DNA from: Halorhabdus rudnickae
GTDB taxonomy: Archaea; Halobacteriota; Halobacteria; Halobacteriales; Haloarculaceae
Assembly: GCF_900880625.1 (NCBI RefSeq)
Contig: NZ_CAAHFB010000001.1
Location: 868,001 to 932,000 of the forward strand
Reading direction: 5' to 3'
Length of the DNA stretch: 64,000 nt
Position numbers and translations under genes: made by a program. Positions 33,242-42,821 of the stretch are shown piece by piece (position 1 is the stretch's first letter; the number at the start of each line of letters is the position of its first letter). The notes beneath the pieces are model-generated. The model worked only from the letters and a program-made list of their open reading frames with translations, did no database searches and was not told the origin of the DNA.

Positions 33242-33521
33242 ACTCCACTTTCGGGGATGCGTGCCCATGAACGTGTCCCACGCTGTCGAGCGACCGTTGG
33301 GTCGTTCAGGTGAAGAAATGATCGAGACCACTCCTCCCTCAAGCTGGTCGAGAAACGACCGCACACTCGGTGACCACCGGCGATAGAAACACGCGACGCA
33401 GGCTCACCGAACCGTCAAAGCCGAGAGTGGCGGGCATTGTGGCTCCGGTCTAGGATGTCCACCCCAAAGATAGCCTGCTGATCGGCGGTAGTCACATAAG
33501 CGCCCAAAACAATATATAACG

Positions 33522-34742
33522 ATGTCAGACTCAGCGACGGTACTCGTCATCGGAGGCGGAGCGACTGGCACGGGCATCGCACGGGACCTCTCACTTCGCG
33601 GGATCGATGTGACGCTCGTTGAGCGAGGCGGACTCTCCAGTGGCACTTCGGGGCGCTCGCACGGACTGCTCCACAGCGGCGGACGCTACGCCGAGTCCGA
33701 TCGGGTCGGTGCCGAGGAGTGTATTGAAGAGAACGAAGTCCTCCGTTCGATCGCCGGTGAGTGTATCAGAGACACCGGAGGGCTGTTCGTCCAACTCGAC
33801 GAGGACGACCCAGAATACTTCGAAGAGAAGCGCGCGGCCTGTGAGGATATCGGGATCGAAACGGAATTGCTCGATGCCGATGAAGCCAGGGAACGCGTCC
33901 CCGATCTGACGCCGGACGTAGAGCGGGCAATGTGGGTCCCCGATGGCGCAATCTATCCCTCGCGACTCGGGGCGGCCAACGCTGCGGCTGCCGAGGAACA
34001 CGGTGGGACAATCCACCCGCACGCACCTCTCGAAGCGGTGACCGTCACCGACGGTCGAATAACCGAGGCCACGCTCGGCGGAACGGTCGAGAAGACGATC
34101 GAACCGGAACACGTCGTCAACGCAGCTGGCGCGTGGGCCGGACAGGTAGCTGATCTCGCGGGTGTCGATGTCAATATGGCGCCTTCCCGTGGCGTGATGG
34201 TGGCCGTGGAGTACGACGAGTTGGCCCCCGTATTGAACCGCTGTCGGGACCCCGACGACGGCGACATCGTCGTCCCTCACGTCGGGGAAGCAGTCCTCGG
34301 GACGACAAGTGTCCCGGTCTCGGACCCCGACGACTACGAGACAGCCGCCTGGGAAGTCGAGAAGTCAATCGAGGAGTGTGCGGATATGCTGCCGCCGGTC
34401 GCCGACGCCCCAGTCGTCCGGGAGTGGTGGGGCGTCAGGCCGCTGTATGCCCCCGACGAAGGCGAGGGAGACCGGCGCGGCATCTCTCGGGGCTATTTCG
34501 TGTTGGATCACACTGGGGAGGGTGTCGAGAATTTCACTAGCATTGTGGGCGGGAAGCTGACGACCTACCGACAGATGGCCGAGACAACTGCCGACCACGT
34601 TTGTGGGAAACTCGGTGTCAACGCTGACTGCGAGACCGCAAGACGCCAACTGCCAGGCGCAGAAGATGCCGACCGGCTGGACGAGTTGGTCGAGCACTAC
34701 GATGGACAGGGGCCGACCGACAAGGACGTCGTCGCGCGGTGA
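33522..34742 (+). CDS. glpA: FAD-dependent glycerol-3-phosphate dehydrogenase GlpA-like, short form
   Basis: 406 residues. The FAD-binding GGGATGTGIARDLSLRG is at residues 11-27, followed by the GlpA/GlpD signature GRSHGLLHSGGRY and, near the end, IVGGKLTTYRQMAE. It oxidises glycerol 3-phosphate to dihydroxyacetone phosphate. Typical GlpA proteins (about 540-580 residues) carry a C-terminal BFD-type [2Fe-2S] domain; this chain stops right after the dehydrogenase part (PTDKDVVAR). glpB and glpC do not follow. It may be a truncated, possibly inactive copy or a minimal variant. AT-rich AATATATAA is directly upstream. Confidence 0.8.
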   Translation: MSDSATVLVIGGGATGTGIARDLSLRGIDVTLVERGGLSSGTSGRSHGLLHSGGRYAESDRVGAEECIEENEVLRSIAGECIRDTGGLFVQLDEDDPEYFEEKRAACEDIGIETELLDADEARERVPDLTPDVERAMWVPDGAIYPSRLGAANAAAAEEHGGTIHPHAPLEAVTVTDGRITEATLGGTVEKTIEPEHVVNAAGAWAGQVADLAGVDVNMAPSRGVMVAVEYDELAPVLNRCRDPDDGDIVVPHVGEAVLGTTSVPVSDPDDYETAAWEVEKSIEECADMLPPVADAPVVREWWGVRPLYAPDEGEGDRRGISRGYFVLDHTGEGVENFTSIVGGKLTTYRQMAETTADHVCGKLGVNADCETARRQLPGAEDADRLDELVEHYDGQGPTDKDVVAR

Positions 34743-35125
34743 AAGTGGCTATCCTCGGCGGTGCCCAAAGAAAGTCCTGGAGTTCGTGTGTCTGGTGACG
34801 TTCCTGTCAGTCCCCTCGGGTCGTTCCATGACGCCGAGCACACCAAGGTGTACTGCCTGGTCCCGTCTCGCTGGCCGAGGAAAGAGGCGTCGTGTCACGC
34901 CAACGATTGTGGGCTATCGGGGCTATGTAGCTACTTTCCATGCGTACAGCTACATTGGATGTCGGCTCTAGGGAGGACCGTCGTGAATCGGCTAGATATG
35001 ACGCTCTATCGCACCCTATACAAATGCGTCCGACTGTGATTCTGTCCGCACTCCACTGAGTAGCCGTGGTATCTGTTGCCACTACCCCGACGCGTTTAAT
35101 CGGCTGAATCCGCTAGAAACAATCG
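34743..35125. other. Gene-poor gap after glpA
   Basis: This is where the C-terminal part of GlpA and glpB would be expected. Reading frames are short and lack recognisable domains; no BFD-type cysteines in C-x-C arrangement are seen in frame. The stretch may contain decayed glpA sequence or simply unrelated spacer plus the helicase promoter near its end (TTTAATC at about 35096). Confidence 0.4.
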
Positions 35126-37957
35126 ATGAGTGAGGCGACGCGTGACGGGGATGCCGCGTTCACCCACCTCGGGGAGGCCGTCCGTGCGGCCCTGTCCGAA
35201 CGTGGCTTTTCCACGCCGACGGAGCCACAACGCCGTGCGATCCCGCCGCTGGCTGACGGCGAGAACGCCCTCGTGATCGCACCCACGGGCAGCGGCAAGA
35301 CCGAAACCGCCATGCTGCCCGTCTTCGACGCGCTTGCCGCCGATCCGCCCGAGGGGTTCGGAGCGCTGTACGTCACGCCCCTGCGCGCCCTCAACCGGGA
35401 CATGCGCGACCGTCTGGAGTGGTGGGGCGAGACCCTGGACCTCGAGGTGGACGTTCGCCACGGCGACACCTCCGATTACCACCGCCAGCAACAGGCCGAG
35501 AATCCGCCGGACGTTCTCGTCACGACACCTGAGACGCTCCAGGCGATCCTGACCGGCGAGAAGCTGCGTGGCGCTCTCGAGAGTGTCGAACACGTCGTCG
35601 TTGACGAAGTACACGAACTCGCCGCGGCCAAGCGTGGCGCCCAGTTGACCGTCGGCCTCGAACGCCTCCGCGAAGTCGCGGGCCCATTCCAGCGGATCGG
35701 TCTCTCGGCGACGGTCGGCGACCCCGGCGAAGTCGGGAAGTTCCTTACCGGCGACCGCGGCTGTGCGCTCGTCGAGATCGACGCCGGGAGTTCCCTGGAA
35801 ATAGACGTGGTCCGTCCGTCACTCCGGGACAGCGACGAGGAACTGGCTGGTCAGCTAGTTACCGACCCCGATGTCGCCAGTCACGTCCGGAAGATCGACG
35901 AGCTGATCGACGAGAACGAGTCGACACTGGTTTTTGTCAACACTCGACAAACTGCCGAGGCACTGGGCTCCCGACTCAAGGAGTACGGGACGGACGTGGG
36001 CATCCACCACGGGTCGCTGGCGTCCGACTCCCGCGTCGAGGTCGAGGACGCGTTCAAAGCCGGCGATCTGGACGCTCTGCTGTGTACCTCTTCGATGGAA
36101 CTCGGCATCGATGTCGGCCGAGTCGATCACGTCGTCCAGTACAACAGTCCCCGGGAAGTCGCCCGACTCCTCCAGCGCGTCGGCCGCGCCGGCCACCGCC
36201 GAGACCTGACTTCCCGTGGGACGATCGTCACCACGAGTCCCGACGAGACCTTCGAGGCGGTGGCGATCGCCCGTCAGGCGCAAGCGGGCGACGTCGAACC
36301 CGCGGAGATCCACCACGGCAGCCGCGACACCGTCGCCAACCAGATCGCGGGGATCGTCATGGATTTCGGCGAGATCGACGCCCGACAGGCCTACGAGATC
36401 GTCACGCAGGCCTATCCCTTTGGCGACCTCTCGGAAGCGGCCTTCCGGGAGATCGTCCGCGAACTCGCCGAGAATCGCGTGATCTGGCTCGAGGAGGACG
36501 AGGACGAACTCAGCAAGCGACGGGGGACCTGGCAGTACTTCTATCACAACCTCTCGATGATCCCCGACGAGGCGACCTACGACGTGAAAGACGGCGCGAG
36601 CGGCCGGCAAGTCGGGACCTTAGACGAGCGGTTCGTCGTCAACTTCGCCGCGCCGGGGGAAGTGTTCATCCAGCGCGGGGACATGTGGCGGATCACTGAG
36701 ATCGACGAGGACGACGAGACGGTCCACGTGACGCCAATCGAAGATCCTGCCGGCGAGGTACCCTCCTGGACCGGCCAGGAAATCCCTGTCCCCGAAGCTG
36801 TCGCACAGGAAGTCGCGGAGATCCGAGAAGTCGCCGCCGAACAGATGCGTTCCGGGGGCGATCGTGAATCCGTCGCCAGTCATCTCGCCGGACGATACGA
36901 CGCCGACGTGGCGACGCTGGAGTCGGCACTCGAGCAGATAGCCTACCACGAGGGACCCATTCCCGGTCCCGACCGCATCGTCGTCGAATTCGAGGGCCGG
37001 GACGTGGTCGTCAACGCCGCCTTCGGCCACAAGGTCAACGAGACGCTCGGCCGATTGTTGTCCTCGCTTTTGGGCCAGCGGACGGGATCGTCAGTCGGTC
37101 TGGAGGTCGACCCCTATCGGATCTCTCTGGAAGTACCCCGGACGGTGACCGCCGGCGACGCCGTCGAGGTGTTAGAGACGACCGATCCGGCCCACGTCGA
37201 GGGGCTGATCGAGTTGAGCCTGAAGAACGCCGACGCCCTGAAGTTCCGACTCGCACAGATCGCGACGAAGTTCGGGGCGTTGAAAGGCTGGCGCGGCCGG
37301 GGAAGCAATCGCTTCGGCCGCGATCGCTTGCTGGAGGCCCTCGAAGACACGCCGATCTACGACGAGGCCCTCCGAGAATTACTCCACGAGAAACTCGCCA
37401 TCGGGGCGACGGCCGACCTGCTCGGGGATGTCCAGTCGGGAGATCTCGCAATCGAGACTGTCGGTGGCCGGACGGCCATCGGTCGCGGCGGTCGATCGGG
37501 GAGCAAAGAGTTGCTCGCGCCCGAGAACGCCGACGCGAGCGTGATCCAGACGCTGAAGGAGCGACTCCAGGAAGACCGCGTTATCCTTTTGTGTGTTCAC
37601 TGTACATCCTTCGAGCGAACGAAGCCGATCAAGCGGGTGCGCGAGCAACCCCGCTGTCCCGAATGCGATTCGACGCGGATCGCTGCGTTAAACCCCTGGG
37701 ACGAGGAGACGGTCAAAGCGGTCCGGGCAGCGGACAAGGACGACGAGCAACGGCGCCGGACCAAGCGCGCCCACCAGGCGGCCGATCTGGTCCAGAGCCA
37801 CGGCAAGCAGGCGGTGATCGCGCTGGCTGGCCGGGGCGTCGGGCCAACGAACGCGGCCCGGATCATCAACAAACTCCGGGAGGACGAAGCCGACTTCTAC
37901 CGAGACATCCTCGAGCGCGAGCGGGAGTACGCCCGAACGCGTTCGTTCTGGGAGTGA
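35126..37957 (+). CDS. Lhr-type DEAD/DEAH-box helicase (aLhr2)
   Basis: 943 residues. Motifs in order: Q motif (TPTEPQRRAI), I APTGSGKTE (near residue 54), Ia TPLRALNRD, II VDEVHELA (DEVH), III LSATVG, IV LVFVNTRQTAEALG, V ELGIDVGRVDHV and VI QRVGRAGHR. Then come the winged-helix and Lhr core domains and, near residue 835, a zinc-like C-x2-C pair (CVHC, then CPEC). Lhr helicases unwind DNA:RNA and branched DNA with 3'-5' polarity in repair. Complete length for the archaeal form. Monocistronic. Confidence 0.93.
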   Translation: MSEATRDGDAAFTHLGEAVRAALSERGFSTPTEPQRRAIPPLADGENALVIAPTGSGKTETAMLPVFDALAADPPEGFGALYVTPLRALNRDMRDRLEWWGETLDLEVDVRHGDTSDYHRQQQAENPPDVLVTTPETLQAILTGEKLRGALESVEHVVVDEVHELAAAKRGAQLTVGLERLREVAGPFQRIGLSATVGDPGEVGKFLTGDRGCALVEIDAGSSLEIDVVRPSLRDSDEELAGQLVTDPDVASHVRKIDELIDENESTLVFVNTRQTAEALGSRLKEYGTDVGIHHGSLASDSRVEVEDAFKAGDLDALLCTSSMELGIDVGRVDHVVQYNSPREVARLLQRVGRAGHRRDLTSRGTIVTTSPDETFEAVAIARQAQAGDVEPAEIHHGSRDTVANQIAGIVMDFGEIDARQAYEIVTQAYPFGDLSEAAFREIVRELAENRVIWLEEDEDELSKRRGTWQYFYHNLSMIPDEATYDVKDGASGRQVGTLDERFVVNFAAPGEVFIQRGDMWRITEIDEDDETVHVTPIEDPAGEVPSWTGQEIPVPEAVAQEVAEIREVAAEQMRSGGDRESVASHLAGRYDADVATLESALEQIAYHEGPIPGPDRIVVEFEGRDVVVNAAFGHKVNETLGRLLSSLLGQRTGSSVGLEVDPYRISLEVPRTVTAGDAVEVLETTDPAHVEGLIELSLKNADALKFRLAQIATKFGALKGWRGRGSNRFGRDRLLEALEDTPIYDEALRELLHEKLAIGATADLLGDVQSGDLAIETVGGRTAIGRGGRSGSKELLAPENADASVIQTLKERLQEDRVILLCVHCTSFERTKPIKRVREQPRCPECDSTRIAALNPWDEETVKAVRAADKDDEQRRRTKRAHQAADLVQSHGKQAVIALAGRGVGPTNAARIINKLREDEADFYRDILEREREYARTRSFWE

Positions 37958-37985
37958 GTCGGCCGACTCGGCCGGTACCGGCCAG

Positions 37986-38606
37986 TCACCGACGATCGAG
38001 CGACTCGGTCGTGGCGTCGGCCTCGCGCCAGTTCCCGCGTTTCCGAACTGCGACTCTGGAGACGACGATTCCCAGCGCGAGCACGACGACGCCGAACAGG
38101 AGGAACGACCCGATCAACGTCCCCGATCCGTGAATAAGCGGGTCGGTGGCCGCCGTCTCCCCAACCAGCCAGCGGCTCCCGACGACGACCAACGGTGATA
38201 CGGTCACGACAACCCCGAGAACGACGAGTCCGCGGCCCACGATCAACGATGGGACCGTCGCCCGGGCCAGGACACCAGCAGGTGCCATCCACCCAACGAT
38301 GCCGACGAGCACGACCGCGATCGGGTGTGCTGAGACGATGCTCACGAGCACGAACGCCGACAAGGGTGCGAACGGGACTGATATCGCCAGCGCGATGCCC
38401 AATCGCAGTGAGTACGGAACGGCGTGGCCGGCCGGCGATCGGATGTCGTCGGCGCCGGCCAGTGCGTCGTCGACGACCGCGCTGATGGCGTCGTCGGTCA
38501 ACTCGTCGTCTGCCGTCCGGATCCGGAGCCCGCAGTCCGGACAGCTCCGGGCACCGTCCAGGGCTGCCCCACACTCGGGACAGGTCGCGTCGCCTGCATC
38601 GGCCAT
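37986..38606 (-). CDS. Zinc-ribbon membrane protein
   Basis: 206 residues. An N-terminal double zinc ribbon-like motif, CPECGAALDGARSCPDCG (C-x2-C-x10-C-x2-C), is followed by an acidic helix and four to five membrane helices (residues about 65-190). The C-terminus is short and basic/acidic mixed. Proteins of this build are common haloarchaeal membrane proteins of unknown role. Convergent with the helicase, 29 bases apart, and divergent from the MutS-like gene. Confidence 0.65.
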   Translation of the reverse strand: MADAGDATCPECGAALDGARSCPDCGLRIRTADDELTDDAISAVVDDALAGADDIRSPAGHAVPYSLRLGIALAISVPFAPLSAFVLVSIVSAHPIAVVLVGIVGWMAPAGVLARATVPSLIVGRGLVVLGVVVTVSPLVVVGSRWLVGETAATDPLIHGSGTLIGSFLLFGVVVLALGIVVSRVAVRKRGNWREADATTESLDRR

Positions 38607-38760
38607 TGGACGCCCTTCTCAACGGAGGCATTTGACCTTTCCCCGTTGTCTTTGCAAAACACGGTGATCAACCTCGGAAAGGGGCCCGTGGGCTCCGGAA
38701 GACACACTGACGCGCCCCGGCAGGGATAAGCTCTTAACGGCCGCCGGAACACGTCCAGAC

Positions 38761-40515
38761 ATGGATCTTTCGGACTACTGGGGCGTCGGGCCGAAGACCC
38801 GCGATCTCCTGGCTGACTCGCTGGGCGTCGAGGCGGCCGTGGCGGCGATCGAATCGGGTGATCTGCGAACGCTGACCGCCGCCGGCCTCTCCCGGGGCCG
38901 GGGGACTCGCATTCTCCGGCGAGCCCAGGGGGGCGCGATGGACGTGCTGGCGACCCGGGACGCACGCGACGTCTACAAGACGGTACTGGACCTGGCGAGT
39001 TCGTTCGCCGTCACCCAACACGCCGCCGACAGTATCAGGCTGCTCACGCCGAAGGCCTCGCTGTCGGAGATGGAAGACCACCTCGCTACTGTCGTAGACG
39101 CCACGGCCGCCTGGGAGGAACTCGACGGGGACATCCGCGAGACAGTCCTCGAAGCCTTCGAAGGGTACGACAGCGTCGAAGGCGGGGATCTGGCGGGCGT
39201 TCGAGCGGCGCTGGCGCTGAAGGACGCTGGCGTGACCGATGGGGTGTTCGCCCCTCTCGCCAACCTCGACGGGGACCGCCTCGAAGTCGGCGCGGAGGCC
39301 CTGGAGGCTCTCGCTGGCGAGGGCGTCGCCGAGGGAGCCGACGAGCGGCTCGATGCGCTCCGGGCACAGCGCGGAGCCGTCGAAGACATGGCGGCCGACC
39401 CCGAGTCCGTGATCGCCAGCGTCCGTGGAGAGGGCATCCGGGGCGGCGACGCGTTTCAGGAGGCGTTCGTCCGATACGTCGTCGAGGAGGCCGACGTCGA
39501 CGTCGAGGCCGTCCGGGAGTCGGCACCGACCGACGCGGCCGACGTCACCGACTTCGTCGCGGCGGCGTTGCGCGAACTCGCCGCCGACCGCCGCGAGACC
39601 GAGCGCGAACGGGAGGTCGAGGTCCGTGACCAGTTCGAGTCGACGCTGTCGGCAGCCGACGAAGAGATCACGCGTGCGGTCGAGACCGTCGACGAAATCG
39701 CGCTGTACGTCTCGCTGGCACGGTTCGCAATCGAGTACGATCTCCAGGCCCCCACCTACGTCGAGGATCGGGACGTTCTGGCAGTCGAAGGGGCCCGCAA
39801 TCTGGCGCTCACGGCCGCAAGCGAGGACGTCCAGCCGATCACCTACGCGGTGGGCGAGCACACACTGTCGACACCGGAGGCGACTACCCCGCCGTCGGGG
39901 GATCGCGTGACCGTCCTGACCGGCGCCAACAGCGGCGGGAAGACGACGCTGCTGGAGACGCTCTGTCAGATCCAGTTGCTCGCACAGATGGGACTACCCG
40001 TTCCGGCCGAGCGTGCGGAGGTAGGTATCGTCGACACCGTCGTCTTCCACCGCCGGCACGCGAGTTTCAACGCCGGTGTCCTCGAATCGACGCTTCGATC
40101 GGTGGTCCCGCCACTGACCGAAGCGGGTCGGACGCTGATGCTCGTCGACGAGTTCGAGGCGATCACCGAACCCGGAAGCGCCGCCGACTTGCTCCATGGC
40201 CTCGTGACGCTGACCGTCGAACGCGCCGCACTGGGCGTGTTCGTCACCCACCTCGCCGACGACTTAGAGCCACTACCGCCGACCGCCCGGACCGACGGCA
40301 TCTTCGCCGAGGGACTGACGACGGATCTCGAACTCGAGGTGGACTACCAGCCCCGCTTCGAGACGGTCGGACGTTCGACCCCGGAGTTCATCGTCTCGCG
40401 GCTCGTCGCCGACGCCGAAGAGCGAGCCGAGCGCTCGGGTTTCCGGACGCTCGCGCAAGCGGTCGGCGAGCAGGCAGTCCAGCGGACGCTCTCGGACGCC
40501 GAGTGGTCGGCCTGA
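38761..40515 (+). CDS. MutS-like ATPase with N-terminal helix-hairpin-helix
   Basis: 584 residues. The N-terminus (DYWGVGPKTRDLLADSLGVEAAVAAIESGD) is a helix-hairpin-helix; a helical core/lever region follows. The C-terminal ATPase has Walker A TGANSGGKTTLLETL near residue 385, Walker B TLMLVDEFEAITEP and the signature STLRSV region between them. The mismatch-recognition domains I-II of MutS1 and the Smr domain of bacterial MutS2 are absent, so it belongs with archaeal MutS5/MutS2-like proteins. Role in recombination or repair is likely; mismatch binding is not. Confidence 0.85.
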   Translation: MDLSDYWGVGPKTRDLLADSLGVEAAVAAIESGDLRTLTAAGLSRGRGTRILRRAQGGAMDVLATRDARDVYKTVLDLASSFAVTQHAADSIRLLTPKASLSEMEDHLATVVDATAAWEELDGDIRETVLEAFEGYDSVEGGDLAGVRAALALKDAGVTDGVFAPLANLDGDRLEVGAEALEALAGEGVAEGADERLDALRAQRGAVEDMAADPESVIASVRGEGIRGGDAFQEAFVRYVVEEADVDVEAVRESAPTDAADVTDFVAAALRELAADRRETEREREVEVRDQFESTLSAADEEITRAVETVDEIALYVSLARFAIEYDLQAPTYVEDRDVLAVEGARNLALTAASEDVQPITYAVGEHTLSTPEATTPPSGDRVTVLTGANSGGKTTLLETLCQIQLLAQMGLPVPAERAEVGIVDTVVFHRRHASFNAGVLESTLRSVVPPLTEAGRTLMLVDEFEAITEPGSAADLLHGLVTLTVERAALGVFVTHLADDLEPLPPTARTDGIFAEGLTTDLELEVDYQPRFETVGRSTPEFIVSRLVADAEERAERSGFRTLAQAVGEQAVQRTLSDAEWSA

Positions 40516-40598
40516 GAGTGCCGCCCGAAGGCGACTCTCTAAAAGCCCACGATGTTGGGGGTCGACGGGTACGTGCGTCGAGAGCATAGAGACGACCG

Positions 40599-41234
40599 AT
40601 GCCCACCGGCGAGGAAACCGGTCGCCTCGACCGCCAAACCGGGAAGCGACTGCTCGAACACACCCGATCGATCGTCGGGGCCGCCGCCCGCGACGACCAA
40701 CCACCCGACCCCCCGGTGTTGCCGGTGCTCGATGAGGAACGCGGCGTCTTCGTCACGCTGAAACAGGACGGCGAGTTGCGGGGCTGTATCGGGCGTCCCC
40801 AGCCCGAAAGGGTGCTCACGGAGGCACTCGAGGCGGCGGCGACAGGCGCGGCAACATCGGATCCTCGCTTTTCGCCCCTCTTGCCCGACGAGATCGAGGA
40901 CGTGACGATCTCGGTGAGCGTGCTGACGCCGCCTGAATTCTGTTCTCACCTCGATCCGGACGCGATCGAGGTCGGCCGCGACGGGCTGATCGTCTCGGAT
41001 GGTCGACGGAGCGGTCTCTTGCTCCCGCAGGTGGCCGTCGAGCAAAACTGGACAGCCGAGGGGTTCCTCCGTGGCACGACCCGGAAAGCCGGGCTTCCGC
41101 CGGACGCCTGGCGGACCGAAGAGGTCATCGTCAAACGTTTCTCGGCGCAGGTGTTCGCGGAGAAATCTTCGGGCGGTCCTATGACTGTCGAGGACTACAC
41201 CCGGGGGCCTCCGAACGGACAGCCGACAGACTGA
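40599..41234 (+). CDS. AMMECR1 family protein
   Basis: 211 residues. The conserved core is visible: GVFVTLKQDGELRGCIGRPQP (LRGCIG motif), AATSDPRFSPLLPDEI, ISVSVLTPPE, GLIVSDGRRSGLLLPQVAVEQNW. The invariant cysteine of LRGCIG is present. The family is conserved in archaea and eukaryotes; some relatives work with radical SAM (MEMO1) partners, but the molecular function is unknown. Follows the MutS-like gene and precedes DUF357 by 26 bases. Confidence 0.92.
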   Translation: MPTGEETGRLDRQTGKRLLEHTRSIVGAAARDDQPPDPPVLPVLDEERGVFVTLKQDGELRGCIGRPQPERVLTEALEAAATGAATSDPRFSPLLPDEIEDVTISVSVLTPPEFCSHLDPDAIEVGRDGLIVSDGRRSGLLLPQVAVEQNWTAEGFLRGTTRKAGLPPDAWRTEEVIVKRFSAQVFAEKSSGGPMTVEDYTRGPPNGQPTD

Positions 41235-41260
41235 GGGGGAGACCCCGAGAATCCCAATCC

Positions 41261-41545
41261 ATGCCAGCCGAACTCGCAGAGAAGACCGACCGTTATGAAC
41301 AACTACTCGCCGAAGCCCTCGAAGCGGCGACCGTCCAGCCACCCGCCGACACGCCACTGGGAGAGGCAGCAGGGGAGTTCCGGGAGATGGCACGTTCGTA
41401 TCTCGAAGACGGCCGCCACTTCAAGACCGAGGACGACCCAGTCAACGCCCTGGCGGCGTTCTCCTACGGCCACGCCTGGCTGGACGCCGGCGCCCGGATC
41501 GGCCTTTTCGACGTTCCCGAAGAGGGCCATCTCTTCACCGTCTGA
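41261..41545 (+). CDS. DUF357-domain protein
   Basis: 94 residues, all helical: two helices resembling a tetratricopeptide-like hairpin (LAEKTDRYEQLLAEALEAA; FREMARSYLEDGRHFKTEDDPVNALAAFSYGHAWLDAGARIGLF). The segment EDDPVNALAAFSYGHAWLD is typical of archaeal DUF357. Function unknown; likely protein binding. Its start is 26 bases after the AMMECR1 stop, so they probably share a transcript. Confidence 0.82.
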   Translation: MPAELAEKTDRYEQLLAEALEAATVQPPADTPLGEAAGEFREMARSYLEDGRHFKTEDDPVNALAAFSYGHAWLDAGARIGLFDVPEEGHLFTV

Positions 41546-41574
41546 GCGGGACGGCTCTACGACCGAAACGCTAC

Positions 41575-41700
41575 GCTAGATAATATTTCCCGTGATATAA
41601 AGGCCGTGAGCCTATAAGGGTTGGGGAAAGGCTTAAATACACACCTCCCTTACTACACGTCAGGAAGGGTAGCTCGACGGTATTAATATTTTCTCCGTTG
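41575..41700 (+). promoter_or_regulatory. TFB promoter region with several TATA-like elements
   Basis: Four AT-rich candidates lie in order: GATATAAAGG (near 41596), CCTATAAGGG (near 41611), GCTTAAATAC (near 41632) and TATTAATATTTT (41681-41692). Two follow a CCGTGA direct repeat. A CCCTT/AAGGG inverted repeat lies at 41647-41669. The array suggests alternative starts for this general transcription factor gene. Confidence 0.5.
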
Positions 41701-41721
41701 GGCGCCCACGTCCCCCCCATC

Positions 41722-42732
41722 ATGAGTGAAACGACGACTCCCCTGTACACCCGAGAAGGAACGAACGAAACATCAAACGACGAGCGCGAGCGAACCGAAC
41801 CCGAAGCGGAGAGCGAGAACGAACAGACCGAGACCCACGTCTGTCCGGAGTGTGGCGGAACATTGCAATCGGACTCCGAGCGGGGCGAGACGGTCTGTAG
41901 CGAGTGTGGCCTGGTCGTCGAAGAAGACGAAATCGACCCCGGCCCGGAGTGGCGCGCTTTCGACGCCAAAGAGAAAGACCAGAAGAGCCGCGTCGGTGCC
42001 CCCACTACCAACATGATGCACGACAAGGGGCTCTCGACCAATATCGGCTGGCAGGACAAAGACGCCTACGGCAACTCGCTGTCCTCGCGACAGCGCGAGA
42101 AAATGCAACGATTGCGTACCTGGAACGAACGCTTCCGCACACGTGACTCCAAAGAACGCAATCTCAAACAGGCCCTCGGCGAAATCGACCGCATGGCCTC
42201 CGCCCTTGGCCTCCCCGAAAACGTCCGCGAGACCGCGAGCGTCATCTATCGCCGCGCCCTCGACGAAGACCTCCTGCCCGGTCGCTCCATCGAAGGCGTC
42301 TCGACGGCCTCCCTCTATGCGGCCGCCCGACAGGCTGGCGTCCCGCGGAGTCTCGATGAGTTCACGCGGGTCTCCCGCGTCGAGCGCATGGAACTGACGC
42401 GAACCTACCGGTACATCGTCCGTGAGTTGAATCTGGAGATCAAACCCGCCGATCCCGGGAGTTACGTCCCCCGCTTTGCATCGGACCTCGACCTGCCCGA
42501 GGAGGTAACCAACCGGGCCCGGGAGTTGCTGTCGGGAGCCCGCGAGAACGGAATCCTGAGCGGGAAGAGTCCGGTCGGCCTGGCGGCGGCCGCGATCTAC
42601 GCGGCAGCGCTTTTGTGCAACGAGCGAGTCACCCAAAGCGACATCTCCAACGTCGCGAACATCTCCGAGGTCACCATCCGTAACCGATACAAGGAGTTGC
42701 TGGAGGCCGACACCGACGACGAGCAGCCGTAG
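41722..42732 (+). CDS. tfb: Transcription initiation factor IIB (TFB)
   Basis: 336 residues from ATG 41722. The N-terminal zinc ribbon CPECGGTLQSDSERGETVCSECG (C-x2-C-x15-C-x2-C split over residues 42-64) is preceded by an unusually long, acidic extension of about 40 residues. The B-reader/linker region (PGPEWRAFDAKEKDQKSRVGAP) and two cyclin repeats follow, with a helix-turn-helix near the end (VTQSDISNVANISEVTIRNRYKELL). It recruits RNA polymerase to TBP-bound promoters. Haloarchaea have many TFBs; this copy has complete domains. Confidence 0.95.
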   Translation: MSETTTPLYTREGTNETSNDERERTEPEAESENEQTETHVCPECGGTLQSDSERGETVCSECGLVVEEDEIDPGPEWRAFDAKEKDQKSRVGAPTTNMMHDKGLSTNIGWQDKDAYGNSLSSRQREKMQRLRTWNERFRTRDSKERNLKQALGEIDRMASALGLPENVRETASVIYRRALDEDLLPGRSIEGVSTASLYAAARQAGVPRSLDEFTRVSRVERMELTRTYRYIVRELNLEIKPADPGSYVPRFASDLDLPEEVTNRARELLSGARENGILSGKSPVGLAAAAIYAAALLCNERVTQSDISNVANISEVTIRNRYKELLEADTDDEQP

Positions 42733-42821
42733 TCGTCGGCGACGCAACGTACCGACAACGAACAGCGATAATCTCCAACGACGCCACAAAAGCCTTAACC
42801 GCCGGTCGTGACGGATCCGGT

